A program made the translations under genes and the position numbers. The notes below the pieces were generated by a model. That model was not told where the DNA came from and searched no databases. It saw only the letters and a list, made by a program, of their open reading frames with translations. From Chitinophagaceae bacterium (GTDB lineage Bacteria > Bacteroidota > Bacteroidia > Chitinophagales > Chitinophagaceae), in contig JAEUVW010000180.1 in the NCBI GenBank assembly GCA_016786525.1, positions 1 through 5,278 on the forward strand: 5,278 nucleotides of DNA. Reading direction: 5' to 3'. Numbering within the stretch: the stretch's first letter is position 1; every line of letters begins with the position of its first letter. Of the stretch, positions 1 to 5,278 are shown piece after piece.

Positions 1-1159
1 CTTTATCTGCCCCAAAGCAGGAGAAGGGGACAATCGCCAGGTGTGCTTCATTCAGCAGGAAATCGTTGACATCCGTTTGCGAGCTGAGGGGCCGGCTCTT
101 GTAGCCGTATCCTTTCAGATCGATCTTGATCGTCAGGTAGATCGCAGCCTGAGGGGTAATGATATCAACCGGGTATCCTTTTGCTTTCAGTGATAAGAAT
201 GCCTTGTGGATATAGTCTATCCTTTCCTGCAGTTTTTGCTTAAAGGCTACGGAATATTCCTCCAGCGCCTTTTCATTGCTGAGAAATGCTGCAGTAGCGT
301 ATTGCTCTGCCATCGGGCTCCAGGCGCCGATATGGCTCAACAGGGCTTTCATTTTTGCAATGACATATGCCGGCCCCATAGCCCAGCCAACGCGCACCCC
401 GGTAGCCGCCAGCGACTTGGAAACACCGTCTACAAAGATGGTATACTCCTTCATTTCAGGACGCAGTTTTACCGGGTTGTAATGCTCAATAGCGCCGAAG
501 GTGAGCGACCAGTACATCTGGTCAAACATCAGGTACAGCTTCTTGGCATTCGCCGGGCGGCTTGCATTTTCTGCAATGATCATGTCGCAGATGCTTTCCA
601 GTTCTGCTTTCTCCAGCGTAGTGCCGGTAGGATTCTGCGGCGAGCACAGGCACAGTAAGGTAGCGCCATTGATATGCGGGGCAATATCTTTGGCCCGGGG
701 CATAAAGTTGTATTCGGGCAAGACCTCCACGACACAATGCTCACCATCATTCATGTGTACATAGTGGTTGTTGTTCCAGGAAGGCACCGTATACAGCACC
801 TTATCGCCTTTGTCTACAATAGCCTTGAACACGGAATAGATCAATGGCCGTCCGCCGCTGGCAATCAGTATTTCGTCGTTTTTATAATCCACTCCTTCTG
901 TCCTGCGGAACAGATCACCGACCGCCTGGCGCAAGACCAGCAGGCCATCTGCAGGCGGATAGTTGGTGCGGTGTTCTTTGTACGCTTTGATGATCTCCTC
1001 TTCGTATACGGAAGGAATAGGGAAGATAGAGGGGTCAAAATCACCAATCGTGTAATTGTAGATCTTTTCACCTTTGGCCTTCCGGTCATTGATGGCATTG
1101 CCAAGTTTCACAATTTCGGAGCCAATAAGCGTTTCGGCAAGTGTGCTGAGTGGGGACAT
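1..1159 (-). CDS. PLP-dependent class I/II aminotransferase, aspartate aminotransferase-like (3' end cut by window)
   Basis: This is a fold-type I, pyridoxal-phosphate-dependent aminotransferase that moves an amino group between an amino acid and a 2-oxo acid in the cytoplasm. 386 residues are visible and the frame is open to the left edge, so perhaps 20-40 C-terminal residues are missing, including the arginine that binds the substrate alpha-carboxylate. Visible family landmarks are Tyr67 in NYPPADG, a cofactor-phosphate loop near 100-107 (ASGGRPLI), Trp128 in VPSWNN, Asn176 in SPQNPTG, Asp213 and Tyr216 in FDQMY, and the Schiff-base lysine Lys248 in GVSKSLAATGVRVGW with Arg256 following. 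The start at 1159 gives a normal N-terminus (MSPLSTLAETLIGSEI) and has no Shine-Dalgarno sequence, as is usual in Bacteroidota. The family is certain. Aspartate as substrate is only likely: Arg104 sits about where some AspATs carry a lysine that binds the substrate side-chain carboxylate, which is my inference. It is transcribed in the same direction as dnaN but is separated from it by a terminator. Confidence 0.92.
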   Translation of the reverse strand, partial: MSPLSTLAETLIGSEIVKLGNAINDRKAKGEKIYNYTIGDFDPSIFPIPSVYEEEIIKAYKEHRTNYPPADGLLVLRQAVGDLFRRTEGVDYKNDEILIASGGRPLIYSVFKAIVDKGDKVLYTVPSWNNNHYVHMNDGEHCVVEVLPEYNFMPRAKDIAPHINGATLLCLCSPQNPTGTTLEKAELESICDMIIAENASRPANAKKLYLMFDQMYWSLTFGAIEHYNPVKLRPEMKEYTIFVDGVSKSLAATGVRVGWAMGPAYVIAKMKALLSHIGAWSPMAEQYATAAFLSNEKALEEYSVAFKQKLQERIDYIHKAFLSLKAKGYPVDIITPQAAIYLTIKIDLKGYGYKSRPLSSQTDVNDFLLNEAHLAIVPFSCFGADK

Positions 1160-1241
1160 ATGAAGTAATAAATGGGGTTAATGATGTAAACAGGAAAGAG
1201 AAGTACGCGTGCAGGAAAGATTCAGCAGGATCACAGGGGAC

Positions 1242-1289
1242 CTACTTACTCATCTTGACCTTAAAATAAATACGCGAACAGGACATCAT
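1242..1289 (-). other. Short upstream ORF in the aminotransferase leader
   Basis: A 15-codon ORF plus TAG stop begins with two consecutive ATG codons and reads MMSCSRIYFKVKMSK. It ends about 82 bases before the aminotransferase start and lies downstream of the candidate -7 box, so it would be present in the mRNA. No ribosome-binding site is evident. The peptide is basic with no run of one amino acid, so classical attenuation by a repeated codon is not suggested. It may be a chance ORF. Confidence 0.2.
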
Positions 1290-1316
1290 AACGTGAAAGA
1301 AAAACTCGATCGGGCG

Positions 1317-1324
1317 CAAAGATA
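1317..1324 (-). promoter_or_regulatory. Candidate Bacteroidota -7 promoter box for the aminotransferase
   Basis: On the minus strand the bases read TATCTTTG, an exact match to the Bacteroidota sigma-ABfr -7 consensus TAnnTTTG. The expected -33 TTTG about 19-21 bases upstream is not clear; the best there is CTTA. If it is used, transcription would begin near 1310 and leave a leader of about 150 bases before the start codon. An 8-base degenerate motif occurs by chance, so this is tentative. Confidence 0.35.
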
Positions 1325-1411
1325 TCTTTATTCAGCTGAAATTTAAGCATATAATCTTAAAATTGAGCAAACCTTTTCGCCGAATTTTTTAAACGCCGGA
1401 AGATACTGCAT

Positions 1412-1446
1412 AGAAAAAGCCGCTGTCCCTTTAGGGAAGCGGCTTT
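1412..1446 (-). terminator. Rho-independent terminator of dnaN
   Basis: On the minus strand AAAGCCGCT pairs with AGCGGCTTT (1438-1446 with 1416-1424) and TCCC pairs with GGGA inside it, with one bulged base and a TAAA loop. The stem is followed by a short run of five T residues. It starts about 20 bases after the dnaN stop. On the plus strand the hairpin is followed by GAATAA, so it acts in the minus direction. Confidence 0.88.
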
Positions 1447-1465
1447 GAATAAGTCGTGGAATCGT

Positions 1466-2590
1466 TTAGATACCGACCATCAGGGGCATCAGCAGCATCA
1501 GCACATCTTCATTGTCGTTGCGCTCCATCGGGCGGAAGATGCCTGCCCGCGTCGGCGTACTGAGTTCGAGCTGGATTTCCGTTCCCTCCATATTGCTGAT
1601 GAGTTCGATCATCAGTTTGGCATTAAAGGCGATCTTCATATCCTCGCCGGTATACTGGCAGGTCATGGTTTCTTTTCCTTCGTAAGAGAAGTCAATATCC
1701 TGTGCACTGATCGTAAGTGAATTGCCGACGATGTCGAATACGACCTGGCTGGTTGTTTTGCTGGCAAAGATGCTGAGACGGCGCAGGGCGCTGATCAGGT
1801 CGGTGCGGTTGACCACCAGATTATAGGGGTTACCCGTCGGTATCACTGCTTTATAATCCGGGAAACGGGCGTCGACCAGGCGGCAACTCATACGCAGCTT
1901 ATCGTTGGTGATAAAGATATGGCTGCTGTTGTACGAGATCGCCAGTTGCGTGTCTTCCGCGGGCAACACATTGCGCATTTGCTGCAGCCCCTTTTTCGGA
2001 ACGATAAACCCTTCGTTGGATTTGTGATCCACATCGGTACGGCTGAGTTGTACCAGGCGGTGTGCATCGGTAGCCACGAAGTTTATTTTGCCTCCTTCTT
2101 CCAGCTGGAAATACACACCCGTCATCGCAGGGCGCAGGGTATCGTTACTTACGGCAAAGATCGTTTTGCCAATGCTTTCCAGCAGTGCGATAGAAGAAAT
2201 GTTGAAGGAAGAGGCATCTCCTGCCTGTGGTTCCTTCGGAAAATCATCCGCATTCTCACCGCTGATCTTATACTTTCCGAAATCGCTGTTGATCTCGATC
2301 GTACGGTCTGATTCATTTACATTCAGGGTGATCGGCTGGTCGGGCAGGTTCTTCAGGTATTCTGTGAGTATCTTGGACGGGATGCAGATACGGCCGTTGT
2401 CCGTAGCGTCATTCACTTCGATTTCTACGCGCATCATCGTCTCCAGGTCTGATGCAGACAGGCTCAGTGTATTTCCCTTCAGCTCGAACAGGAAATCTTC
2501 CAGCACACCCAGCACCGCATTGGAGCCGACCACTCCGCCGATGAGTTGTAAGTTCTTTAATAAATATCCCGATCTTACGATAAAACGCAT
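1466..2590 (-). CDS. dnaN: DNA polymerase III subunit beta (sliding clamp)
   Basis: DnaN forms the dimeric ring that encircles DNA and tethers DNA polymerase III, and it is a docking platform for repair and mismatch proteins. The 374 residues match the usual length of about 365-375 and cover all three clamp domains. Landmarks are the N-terminus MRFIVRSGYLLKNLQLIGGV, the TDAHRL segment (174-179) and RFPDY (242-246), which line or border the partner-binding pocket, and the C-terminus LLMPLMVGI, matching the conserved terminal MPM/MPV segment. The frame is open further upstream to an ATG at 2653, but that adds 21 unrelated residues. The start at 2590 aligns with the universal M(K/R)F start of the family. 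There is no Shine-Dalgarno sequence, only an A-rich stretch. A strong terminator follows. Upstream lies a small lipoprotein gene on the same strand with which it may share a transcript. dnaA is not in the window. Confidence 0.98.
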   Translation of the reverse strand: MRFIVRSGYLLKNLQLIGGVVGSNAVLGVLEDFLFELKGNTLSLSASDLETMMRVEIEVNDATDNGRICIPSKILTEYLKNLPDQPITLNVNESDRTIEINSDFGKYKISGENADDFPKEPQAGDASSFNISSIALLESIGKTIFAVSNDTLRPAMTGVYFQLEEGGKINFVATDAHRLVQLSRTDVDHKSNEGFIVPKKGLQQMRNVLPAEDTQLAISYNSSHIFITNDKLRMSCRLVDARFPDYKAVIPTGNPYNLVVNRTDLISALRRLSIFASKTTSQVVFDIVGNSLTISAQDIDFSYEGKETMTCQYTGEDMKIAFNAKLMIELISNMEGTEIQLELSTPTRAGIFRPMERNDNEDVLMLLMPLMVGI

Positions 2591-2632
2591 GGGTAATTCA
2601 GTTTTTTTTGATTGAGTGAGTATTCTACTTTT

Positions 2633-2664
2633 AAAAACGCCAAAGGCGTACACGGAAGCACGCC
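2633..2664 (-). promoter_or_regulatory. Attenuator-like alternating hairpins between the lipoprotein gene and dnaN
   Basis: Read on the minus strand there are three five-base arms: GGCGT (2664-2660), ACGCC (2649-2645) and GGCGT (2641-2637). Arm 2 can pair with arm 1 (ten-base loop) or with arm 3 (TTT loop). The arm 2-3 hairpin runs straight into five T residues, which is terminator-like. The stems are short, so this may be just a weak terminator of the lipoprotein gene. It lies about 45 bases before the dnaN start, and I see no good TAnnTTTG box between it and dnaN. Confidence 0.4.
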
Positions 2665-2696
2665 ATTAGAATATATTCCAGTGTAGCTTCGATGTC

Positions 2697-2834
2697 TTAA
2701 CGGATCGAAAAGCTGCTTTTCAGGTGGTTGGGGCAACCATACTTCTTGTTGGAATTGCAAGCGGCTGTAGCCAGCAATACGCAAAGGAAAGCGACAATGG
2801 GCAATGCCTTAAGCAGGGAAGATTTCTTTTTCAT
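2697..2834 (-). CDS. Small lipoprotein of 45 residues, function unknown
   Basis: The protein starts MKKKSSLLKALPIVAFLCVL, continues with LATAAC and ends NSNKKYGCPNHLKSSFSIR. It has a lysine-rich n-region (residues 2-4, with Lys9), a hydrophobic core (10-22) and a lipobox-like TAA-Cys26, so it should be exported, lipidated at Cys26 and cut by signal peptidase II, leaving a 20-residue mature tail. The -3 residue is Thr instead of the usual Leu, acceptable for the relaxed lipoboxes of this phylum. The tail is basic and has a second cysteine, Cys34, in YGCP. From memory, very short lipoproteins of this Lys-Lys-Tyr-Gly-Cys-Pro type are common and unnamed in Bacteroidota. It lies 106 bases upstream of dnaN on the same strand and is divergent from mpl. 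The organised signal peptide argues against a chance ORF. I can assign no function. Confidence 0.85.
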   Translation of the reverse strand: MKKKSSLLKALPIVAFLCVLLATAACNSNKKYGCPNHLKSSFSIR

Positions 2835-2871
2835 AGCTGTAAATGTATAAAATTTTCTGTTAAAAGCCGAT

Positions 2872-2879
2872 TACTTTTG
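2872..2879 (+). promoter_or_regulatory. Candidate -7 promoter box for mpl
   Basis: The plus strand reads TACTTTTG, an exact match to the Bacteroidota -7 consensus TAnnTTTG, in the divergent region between the lipoprotein gene and mpl. No TTTG is seen at the -33 distance; that stretch is AT-rich. It would give a leader of roughly 130 bases for mpl. Confidence 0.35.
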
Positions 2880-2927
2880 CACGAAGATAATTATTCATTT
2901 CAGAAAATGAAACGAAGCATGATAAAC

Positions 2928-2944
2928 TTTCTCATACGGAGAAA
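2928..2944 (+). other. Hairpin in the mpl leader
   Basis: TTTCTC (2928-2933) and GAGAAA (2939-2944) form a perfect six-base stem with the loop ATACG. It lies downstream of the candidate mpl promoter box, so it would fold in the mRNA. It has no following T-tract and is not a terminator. Confidence 0.4.
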
Positions 2945-2963
2945 TGTACATGATGCGAAGTTC

Positions 2964-2983
2964 CCTGTCTGCCGGCAGGCAGG
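2964..2983. repeat. 20-base near-perfect palindrome in the mpl leader, possible dispersed repeat
   Basis: CCTGTCTGCC is followed directly by GGCAGGCAGG. All ten pairs are complementary except one T-G position, which becomes a U-G wobble in RNA. The sequence is GC-rich in an otherwise AT-rich spacer and ends 35 bases before the mpl start codon. It has no T-tract, so it is not a normal terminator. Very similar palindromes built on CTGCCGGCAG occur repeatedly in some Bacteroidota genomes as far as I recall, but I see only one copy here. Confidence 0.55.
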
Positions 2984-3018
2984 CATCCGAACTGTTAAAA
3001 CACAAAATTATAATACGG

Positions 3019-4365
3019 ATGAAAAAAACGCATTTTATTGCTATCGGGGGTGCTGTCATGCACCAATTGGCCTTGGCGCTGCAGCGCCAGGGGCAGCAGG
3101 TTACGGGCAGCGATGACGAGATCAATGACCCTGCCAGGGCCAACCTGGCCGCGGCTGGTATACTCCCCGAAACCAACGGCTGGTTCCCGGAAAAGATCAC
3201 TGCCGACCTGGACGCCATTGTGCTCGGCATGCATGCGAAAGCAGACAACCCGGAACTGCTGGCAGCACAGCGCCTGGGTATCCCGATCTACTCCTTTCCT
3301 GAATATGTGTACGAAGTCAGTAAGGATAAAAAGCGGGTCGTGGTGGCCGGCAGCCACGGCAAGACCAGCATCACCTCGATGATCATGCACGTGCTGCGTC
3401 ATGAAAACGTAGCCTTCGACTACCTGGTCGGTGCCAAACTGGAAGGTTTTGCCCAATCGGTGCAGCTCAGCGATGCCCCGCTCATCATCCTCGAAGGCGA
3501 TGAGTATCCCGCCTCCGTGATCGAAAAAAAGCCGAAGATCTTTTTTTATCACCCCCATATCAGCGTACTCAGCGGCATTGCCTGGGATCATATTAACGTG
3601 TTCCCGACCTACGACAATTATTGCAGCCAGTTCGTACAATACCTGCAGGGCATGGAAGCCGGTGCCGAATTGTATTACAATGCCGAAGATGCCGAAGTAA
3701 AGCGTATTGTTGCCGAAGCGGCCGGCAAGCTGAAAGCAGAGCCTTACACCACCCACCGTTTCCACTATGAAGATGCTACCGCCGTGCTCAATACCGATGA
3801 GGGCAGTGTAGCGGTAAATATATTCGGCCGGCACAACCTGCTGAATCTCAGCGCAGCGCTTAAAGTCTGCCTGTCCCTGGGCATCAGCAAAGCTGCTTTT
3901 TACAAAGCCATTGCCGGCTTTACCGGCGCCGCACGCCGGCTCGAAAAGATTGCGGAAAAGCAAAACCTGCTGGTGTTCCGCGATTTTGCGCATGCCCCCT
4001 CAAAGCTCAAAGCGACCCTCGATGCGGTAAAGGAGGCTATGCCGCTGCGCCGTGTGATCGCCTGCTTTGAGCTGCATACCTTCAGCAGTCTCAACGAGCA
4101 GTTCCTGAAAGAGTATGCACACAGTATGGATGCCGCCGATGTCGCTATTGTCTTCTTCAGTCACCATGCGCTGCAGCTCAAAGGCCTTCCGGCACTGGAG
4201 CAGGCAAAAGTGCACCATTATTTTGACCGGGAAGACCTGGAAGTCATCGACAGCAGGGAAGCATTGGAGCAACGGGTAAAAAAGCTGCTGGCGGAACAAA
4301 ACGAACCGACTTGTCTTTTGCTGATGAGCTCCGGCACCTTTGACGGGATTCAGTGGGCATTTTAA
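3019..4365 (+). CDS. mpl: UDP-N-acetylmuramate:L-alanyl-gamma-D-glutamyl-meso-diaminopimelate ligase, Bacteroidota type
   Basis: Mpl is an ATP-dependent Mur ligase that joins a recycled murein tripeptide to UDP-MurNAc in the cytoplasm, feeding recycled wall peptide back into peptidoglycan synthesis. The 448 residues are close to E. coli Mpl (457). The N-terminal UDP-sugar domain opens with HFIAIGGAVMHQLA (5-18) and GSDDEI (30-35). The central ATPase domain has the P-loop AGSHGKTS (110-117), the acidic EGDEY (159-163), SGIAWDHINVF (185-195) and GRHNLLNLSAA (270-280). The C-terminal domain has DFAHAPSKL (322-330), FELHTFSSLN (350-359) and MSSGTFDGI (436-444). MurC is the alternative, but GMHAKADNPEL and the C-terminal pattern fit Mpl. 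The frame is open to 2944; the 3019 start is chosen because MKKTHFIAIGG is where Mur ligases begin, and the extra 25 residues look non-coding and cross the palindrome. It is divergent from the lipoprotein gene and converges on msrB. Confidence 0.93.
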   Translation: MKKTHFIAIGGAVMHQLALALQRQGQQVTGSDDEINDPARANLAAAGILPETNGWFPEKITADLDAIVLGMHAKADNPELLAAQRLGIPIYSFPEYVYEVSKDKKRVVVAGSHGKTSITSMIMHVLRHENVAFDYLVGAKLEGFAQSVQLSDAPLIILEGDEYPASVIEKKPKIFFYHPHISVLSGIAWDHINVFPTYDNYCSQFVQYLQGMEAGAELYYNAEDAEVKRIVAEAAGKLKAEPYTTHRFHYEDATAVLNTDEGSVAVNIFGRHNLLNLSAALKVCLSLGISKAAFYKAIAGFTGAARRLEKIAEKQNLLVFRDFAHAPSKLKATLDAVKEAMPLRRVIACFELHTFSSLNEQFLKEYAHSMDAADVAIVFFSHHALQLKGLPALEQAKVHHYFDREDLEVIDSREALEQRVKKLLAEQNEPTCLLLMSSGTFDGIQWAF

Positions 4366-4371
4366 GCCCCC

Positions 4372-4860
4372 TTATTTCCCTGCTACAAAATCCAGCACCG
4401 TACCGTTCATGCAATAACGTTTGCCTGTAGGCTTTGGCCCGTCGTCGAACACATGGCCCAGGTGCGCGCCGCAGCGCGCGCAGGAGACTTCCGTACGGTA
4501 GCCGTCCGGGTCTGTAGTGAGCTTTACGCTGTTGCTCCCCGCCGCTTGATAAAAACTGGGCCAGCCCGTCCCGCTTTCAAACTTGGTGCTGCTTTGAAAC
4601 AGCAGGTTGCCGCAGGCTTTGCAATAATAAGTGCCGGCCTGGTGATTGTCGTGGTAAGGACCGGTAAAAGCGCGTTCGGTACCCTCTTGTCGCGCGATGT
4701 AATACACATTCGGGTCCAATACCTTTTTCCATTCCGCATCGCTGAGCTTCAGCTTTTTCGTGTCGGTACGGGAATAATACGGGTTGTTATGCTGCGCTGA
4801 GGCAACAAACCCTGTCAGCAAAAACAGAAACACGGTCAGTAATCTTAAAAGCGGCATCAT
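4372..4860 (-). CDS. msrB: Exported peptide-methionine (R)-S-oxide reductase, one-cysteine type
   Basis: MsrB reduces methionine-R-sulfoxide in oxidised proteins. The 162 residues begin with a signal peptide: a hydrophobic core (4-19) and probable cleavage after Ala22 in VASAQ, so the enzyme should work in the periplasm. The SelR/MsrB domain fills residues 35-160. Two CxxC pairs, Cys80/Cys83 and Cys127/Cys130, would bind structural zinc. SGTGWPSF (96-103) and GAHLGHVFDDGP (131-142) are family motifs, and Cys150 in RYCMN is the catalytic cysteine. These five are the only cysteines. The usual resolving cysteine in SGCGWPSF is Thr98 here, so Cys150 must be recycled by another route, as in one-cysteine MsrBs. 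Two ATGs in tandem (4860 and 4857) are possible starts and make no functional difference. There is no Shine-Dalgarno sequence. The stop lies 6 bases from the mpl stop in convergent orientation. No MsrA is visible nearby. Confidence 0.97.
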   Translation of the reverse strand: MMPLLRLLTVFLFLLTGFVASAQHNNPYYSRTDTKKLKLSDAEWKKVLDPNVYYIARQEGTERAFTGPYHDNHQAGTYYCKACGNLLFQSSTKFESGTGWPSFYQAAGSNSVKLTTDPDGYRTEVSCARCGAHLGHVFDDGPKPTGKRYCMNGTVLDFVAGK

Positions 4861-4933
4861 CAGGCTGTTTTATACTGAAGTAACGCAGATCCGCTTTATT
4901 TGGTTTGCCGGTACCGGTTTCTTAACAAGCCTT

Positions 4934-4963
4934 ATAAAAAAACCGCAGCGGTATGCTGCGGTT
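4934..4963 (-). terminator. Rho-independent terminator of the outer-membrane protein gene
   Basis: On the minus strand AACCGCAGC and GCTGCGGTT form a perfect nine-base stem with the loop ATACC, followed by a T-rich run (seven T residues, the first overlapping the stem). It starts about 26 bases after the stop codon at 4990. On the plus strand it is followed by CTGATT, so it works in the minus direction and separates this gene from msrB. Confidence 0.9.
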
Positions 4964-4989
4964 CTGATTCCTTGTAAACAATACAAAGC

Positions 4990-5278
4990 CTAGTCCTCAT
5001 CCTGCTCCTGGACCCTGATGCGGGGCCGGTTGCCGAAGTAATAATTGAAGCCGATGGTAAGCGTCGAAGAAGTAAGGTCGAAACCAAAGTCTGAGACAGT
5101 AGAAACGGGGGCAGAGACAGAGGGATTCATCAGTGGGTAATCCTGCCGGTACCGCATATAGTTGTAGCCCAGCCTGCCGTAAGTGGCTTCAAAGCCCAGG
5201 CGCGATGTCGGCATGAACAGGATACCGGGTGTGATCGTCACATTATAGCCGTTGCCGCGCCCTTCATTGGTAGGGTAA
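4990..5278 (-). CDS. Outer-membrane beta-barrel protein, C-terminal fragment (5' end cut by window)
   Basis: The last 95 residues of a protein whose start lies beyond the right edge. The visible part alternates polar and aromatic or aliphatic residues as in beta-barrel strands: TITPGILFMPTSRLGFEATYG (about 14-34), LGYNYMRYRQ, and the closing strand STLTIGFNYYFG. Between them is a Ser/Pro/Val-rich stretch (NPSVSAPVSTVSDFG) that would be an extracellular loop. This is the pattern of small outer-membrane beta-barrel (porin-like) proteins of Bacteroidota. The final strand does not end the protein: it is followed by a charged tail, NRPRIRVQEQDED, of 13 residues. A GTG at 5241 is open in frame, but coding-type sequence continues upstream to the window edge, so it is not taken as the start. 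The family assignment rests on residue pattern alone, and the substrate is unknown. It has its own strong terminator. Confidence 0.72.
   Translation of the reverse strand, partial: YPTNEGRGNGYNVTITPGILFMPTSRLGFEATYGRLGYNYMRYRQDYPLMNPSVSAPVSTVSDFGFDLTSSTLTIGFNYYFGNRPRIRVQEQDED

Larger units (their letters stand above)
1160..1411. other. Intergenic leader upstream of the aminotransferase gene
   Basis: About 250 bases lie between the dnaN terminator and the aminotransferase start. I see no full-length gene on either strand. On the minus strand the stretch holds one exact TAnnTTTG box (1317-1324) and a 16-codon upstream ORF (1242-1289). It has no strong hairpin with a U-tract and no riboswitch that I recognise. 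Confidence 0.6.

Noticed and set aside
206..1168. Plus-strand ORFs across the aminotransferase
   Set aside because: They lie antisense to a gene with complete PLP-enzyme motifs and have no family resemblance or domain pattern.
1919..2615. Plus-strand ORFs across dnaN
   Set aside because: They are antisense shadows of a certain gene, with no signal or domain pattern.
2591..2653. N-terminal extension of DnaN from the ATG at 2653
   Set aside because: The 21 extra residues do not belong to the clamp family and cover the attenuator-like hairpin; the start at 2590 matches the family.
2840..2847. Minus-strand TACATTTA as a -7 box for the lipoprotein gene
   Set aside because: It misses one consensus base, has no -33 partner, and would make the mRNA practically leaderless.
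2944..3018. N-terminal extension of Mpl from the ATG at 2944
   Set aside because: The 25 extra residues are translated from hairpin and palindrome DNA, and Mur ligases start at the 3019 position.
2907..3116. Plus-strand ORF beginning MKRSMINFLI
   Set aside because: It runs out of frame into the start of mpl and becomes low-complexity; it has no domain or membrane pattern.
2995..3993. Long minus-strand ORF of 332 codons across mpl
   Set aside because: It is an antisense shadow produced by codon bias in mpl; the plus-strand frame carries all Mur-ligase motifs.
4355..4369. GGGC-ATTTTAA-GCCC hairpin at the mpl stop as a bidirectional terminator
   Set aside because: The stem is only four pairs and there is no T-tract on either strand.

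Overview
The window looks like ordinary chromosome of a Bacteroidota bacterium, most likely of the Chitinophagaceae or a nearby family (inference from protein style, not from a search). Supporting signs are the start codons without Shine-Dalgarno sequences but with A/T-rich upstream DNA, candidate -7 boxes of the Bacteroidota form TAnnTTTG, a signal peptide ending in the phylum-typical Ala-Ser-Ala-Gln, a Bacteroidota-style Mpl ligase, and a C-terminal outer-membrane barrel strand. GC content is moderate and coding style is uniform. I see no mobile element, CRISPR array, tRNA or rRNA.

Layout from left to right. A PLP-dependent class I/II aminotransferase (minus strand) runs off the left edge, with its start at 1159. 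A leader of about 300 bases follows, holding one candidate promoter box, a 15-residue upstream ORF and, at its right end, the dnaN terminator. dnaN (minus, 1466-2590) encodes the DNA polymerase sliding clamp. About 100 bases upstream of it lies a tiny 45-residue lipoprotein gene (minus, 2697-2834). The spacer between the two contains three mutually complementary arms that resemble a small attenuator. A divergent control region (2835-3018) separates this pair from mpl (plus, 3019-4365), the muropeptide ligase of peptidoglycan recycling. mpl converges on msrB (minus, 4372-4860), an exported methionine sulfoxide reductase, with only 6 bases between the stop codons. A strong minus-strand terminator (4934-4963) ends the last gene, a C-terminal fragment of an outer-membrane beta-barrel protein that continues beyond the right edge.

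The genes are mostly separate units and not one pathway: amino-acid metabolism, replication, an envelope lipoprotein, cell-wall recycling, periplasmic protein repair and an outer-membrane protein. Only the lipoprotein and dnaN look likely to share a transcript. I found no convincing new multi-gene system. The items most worth a second look are the tiny lipoprotein gene, the attenuator-like spacer in front of dnaN, the structured mpl leader with a near-perfect palindrome that may be a dispersed repeat, and the MsrB without a resolving cysteine.
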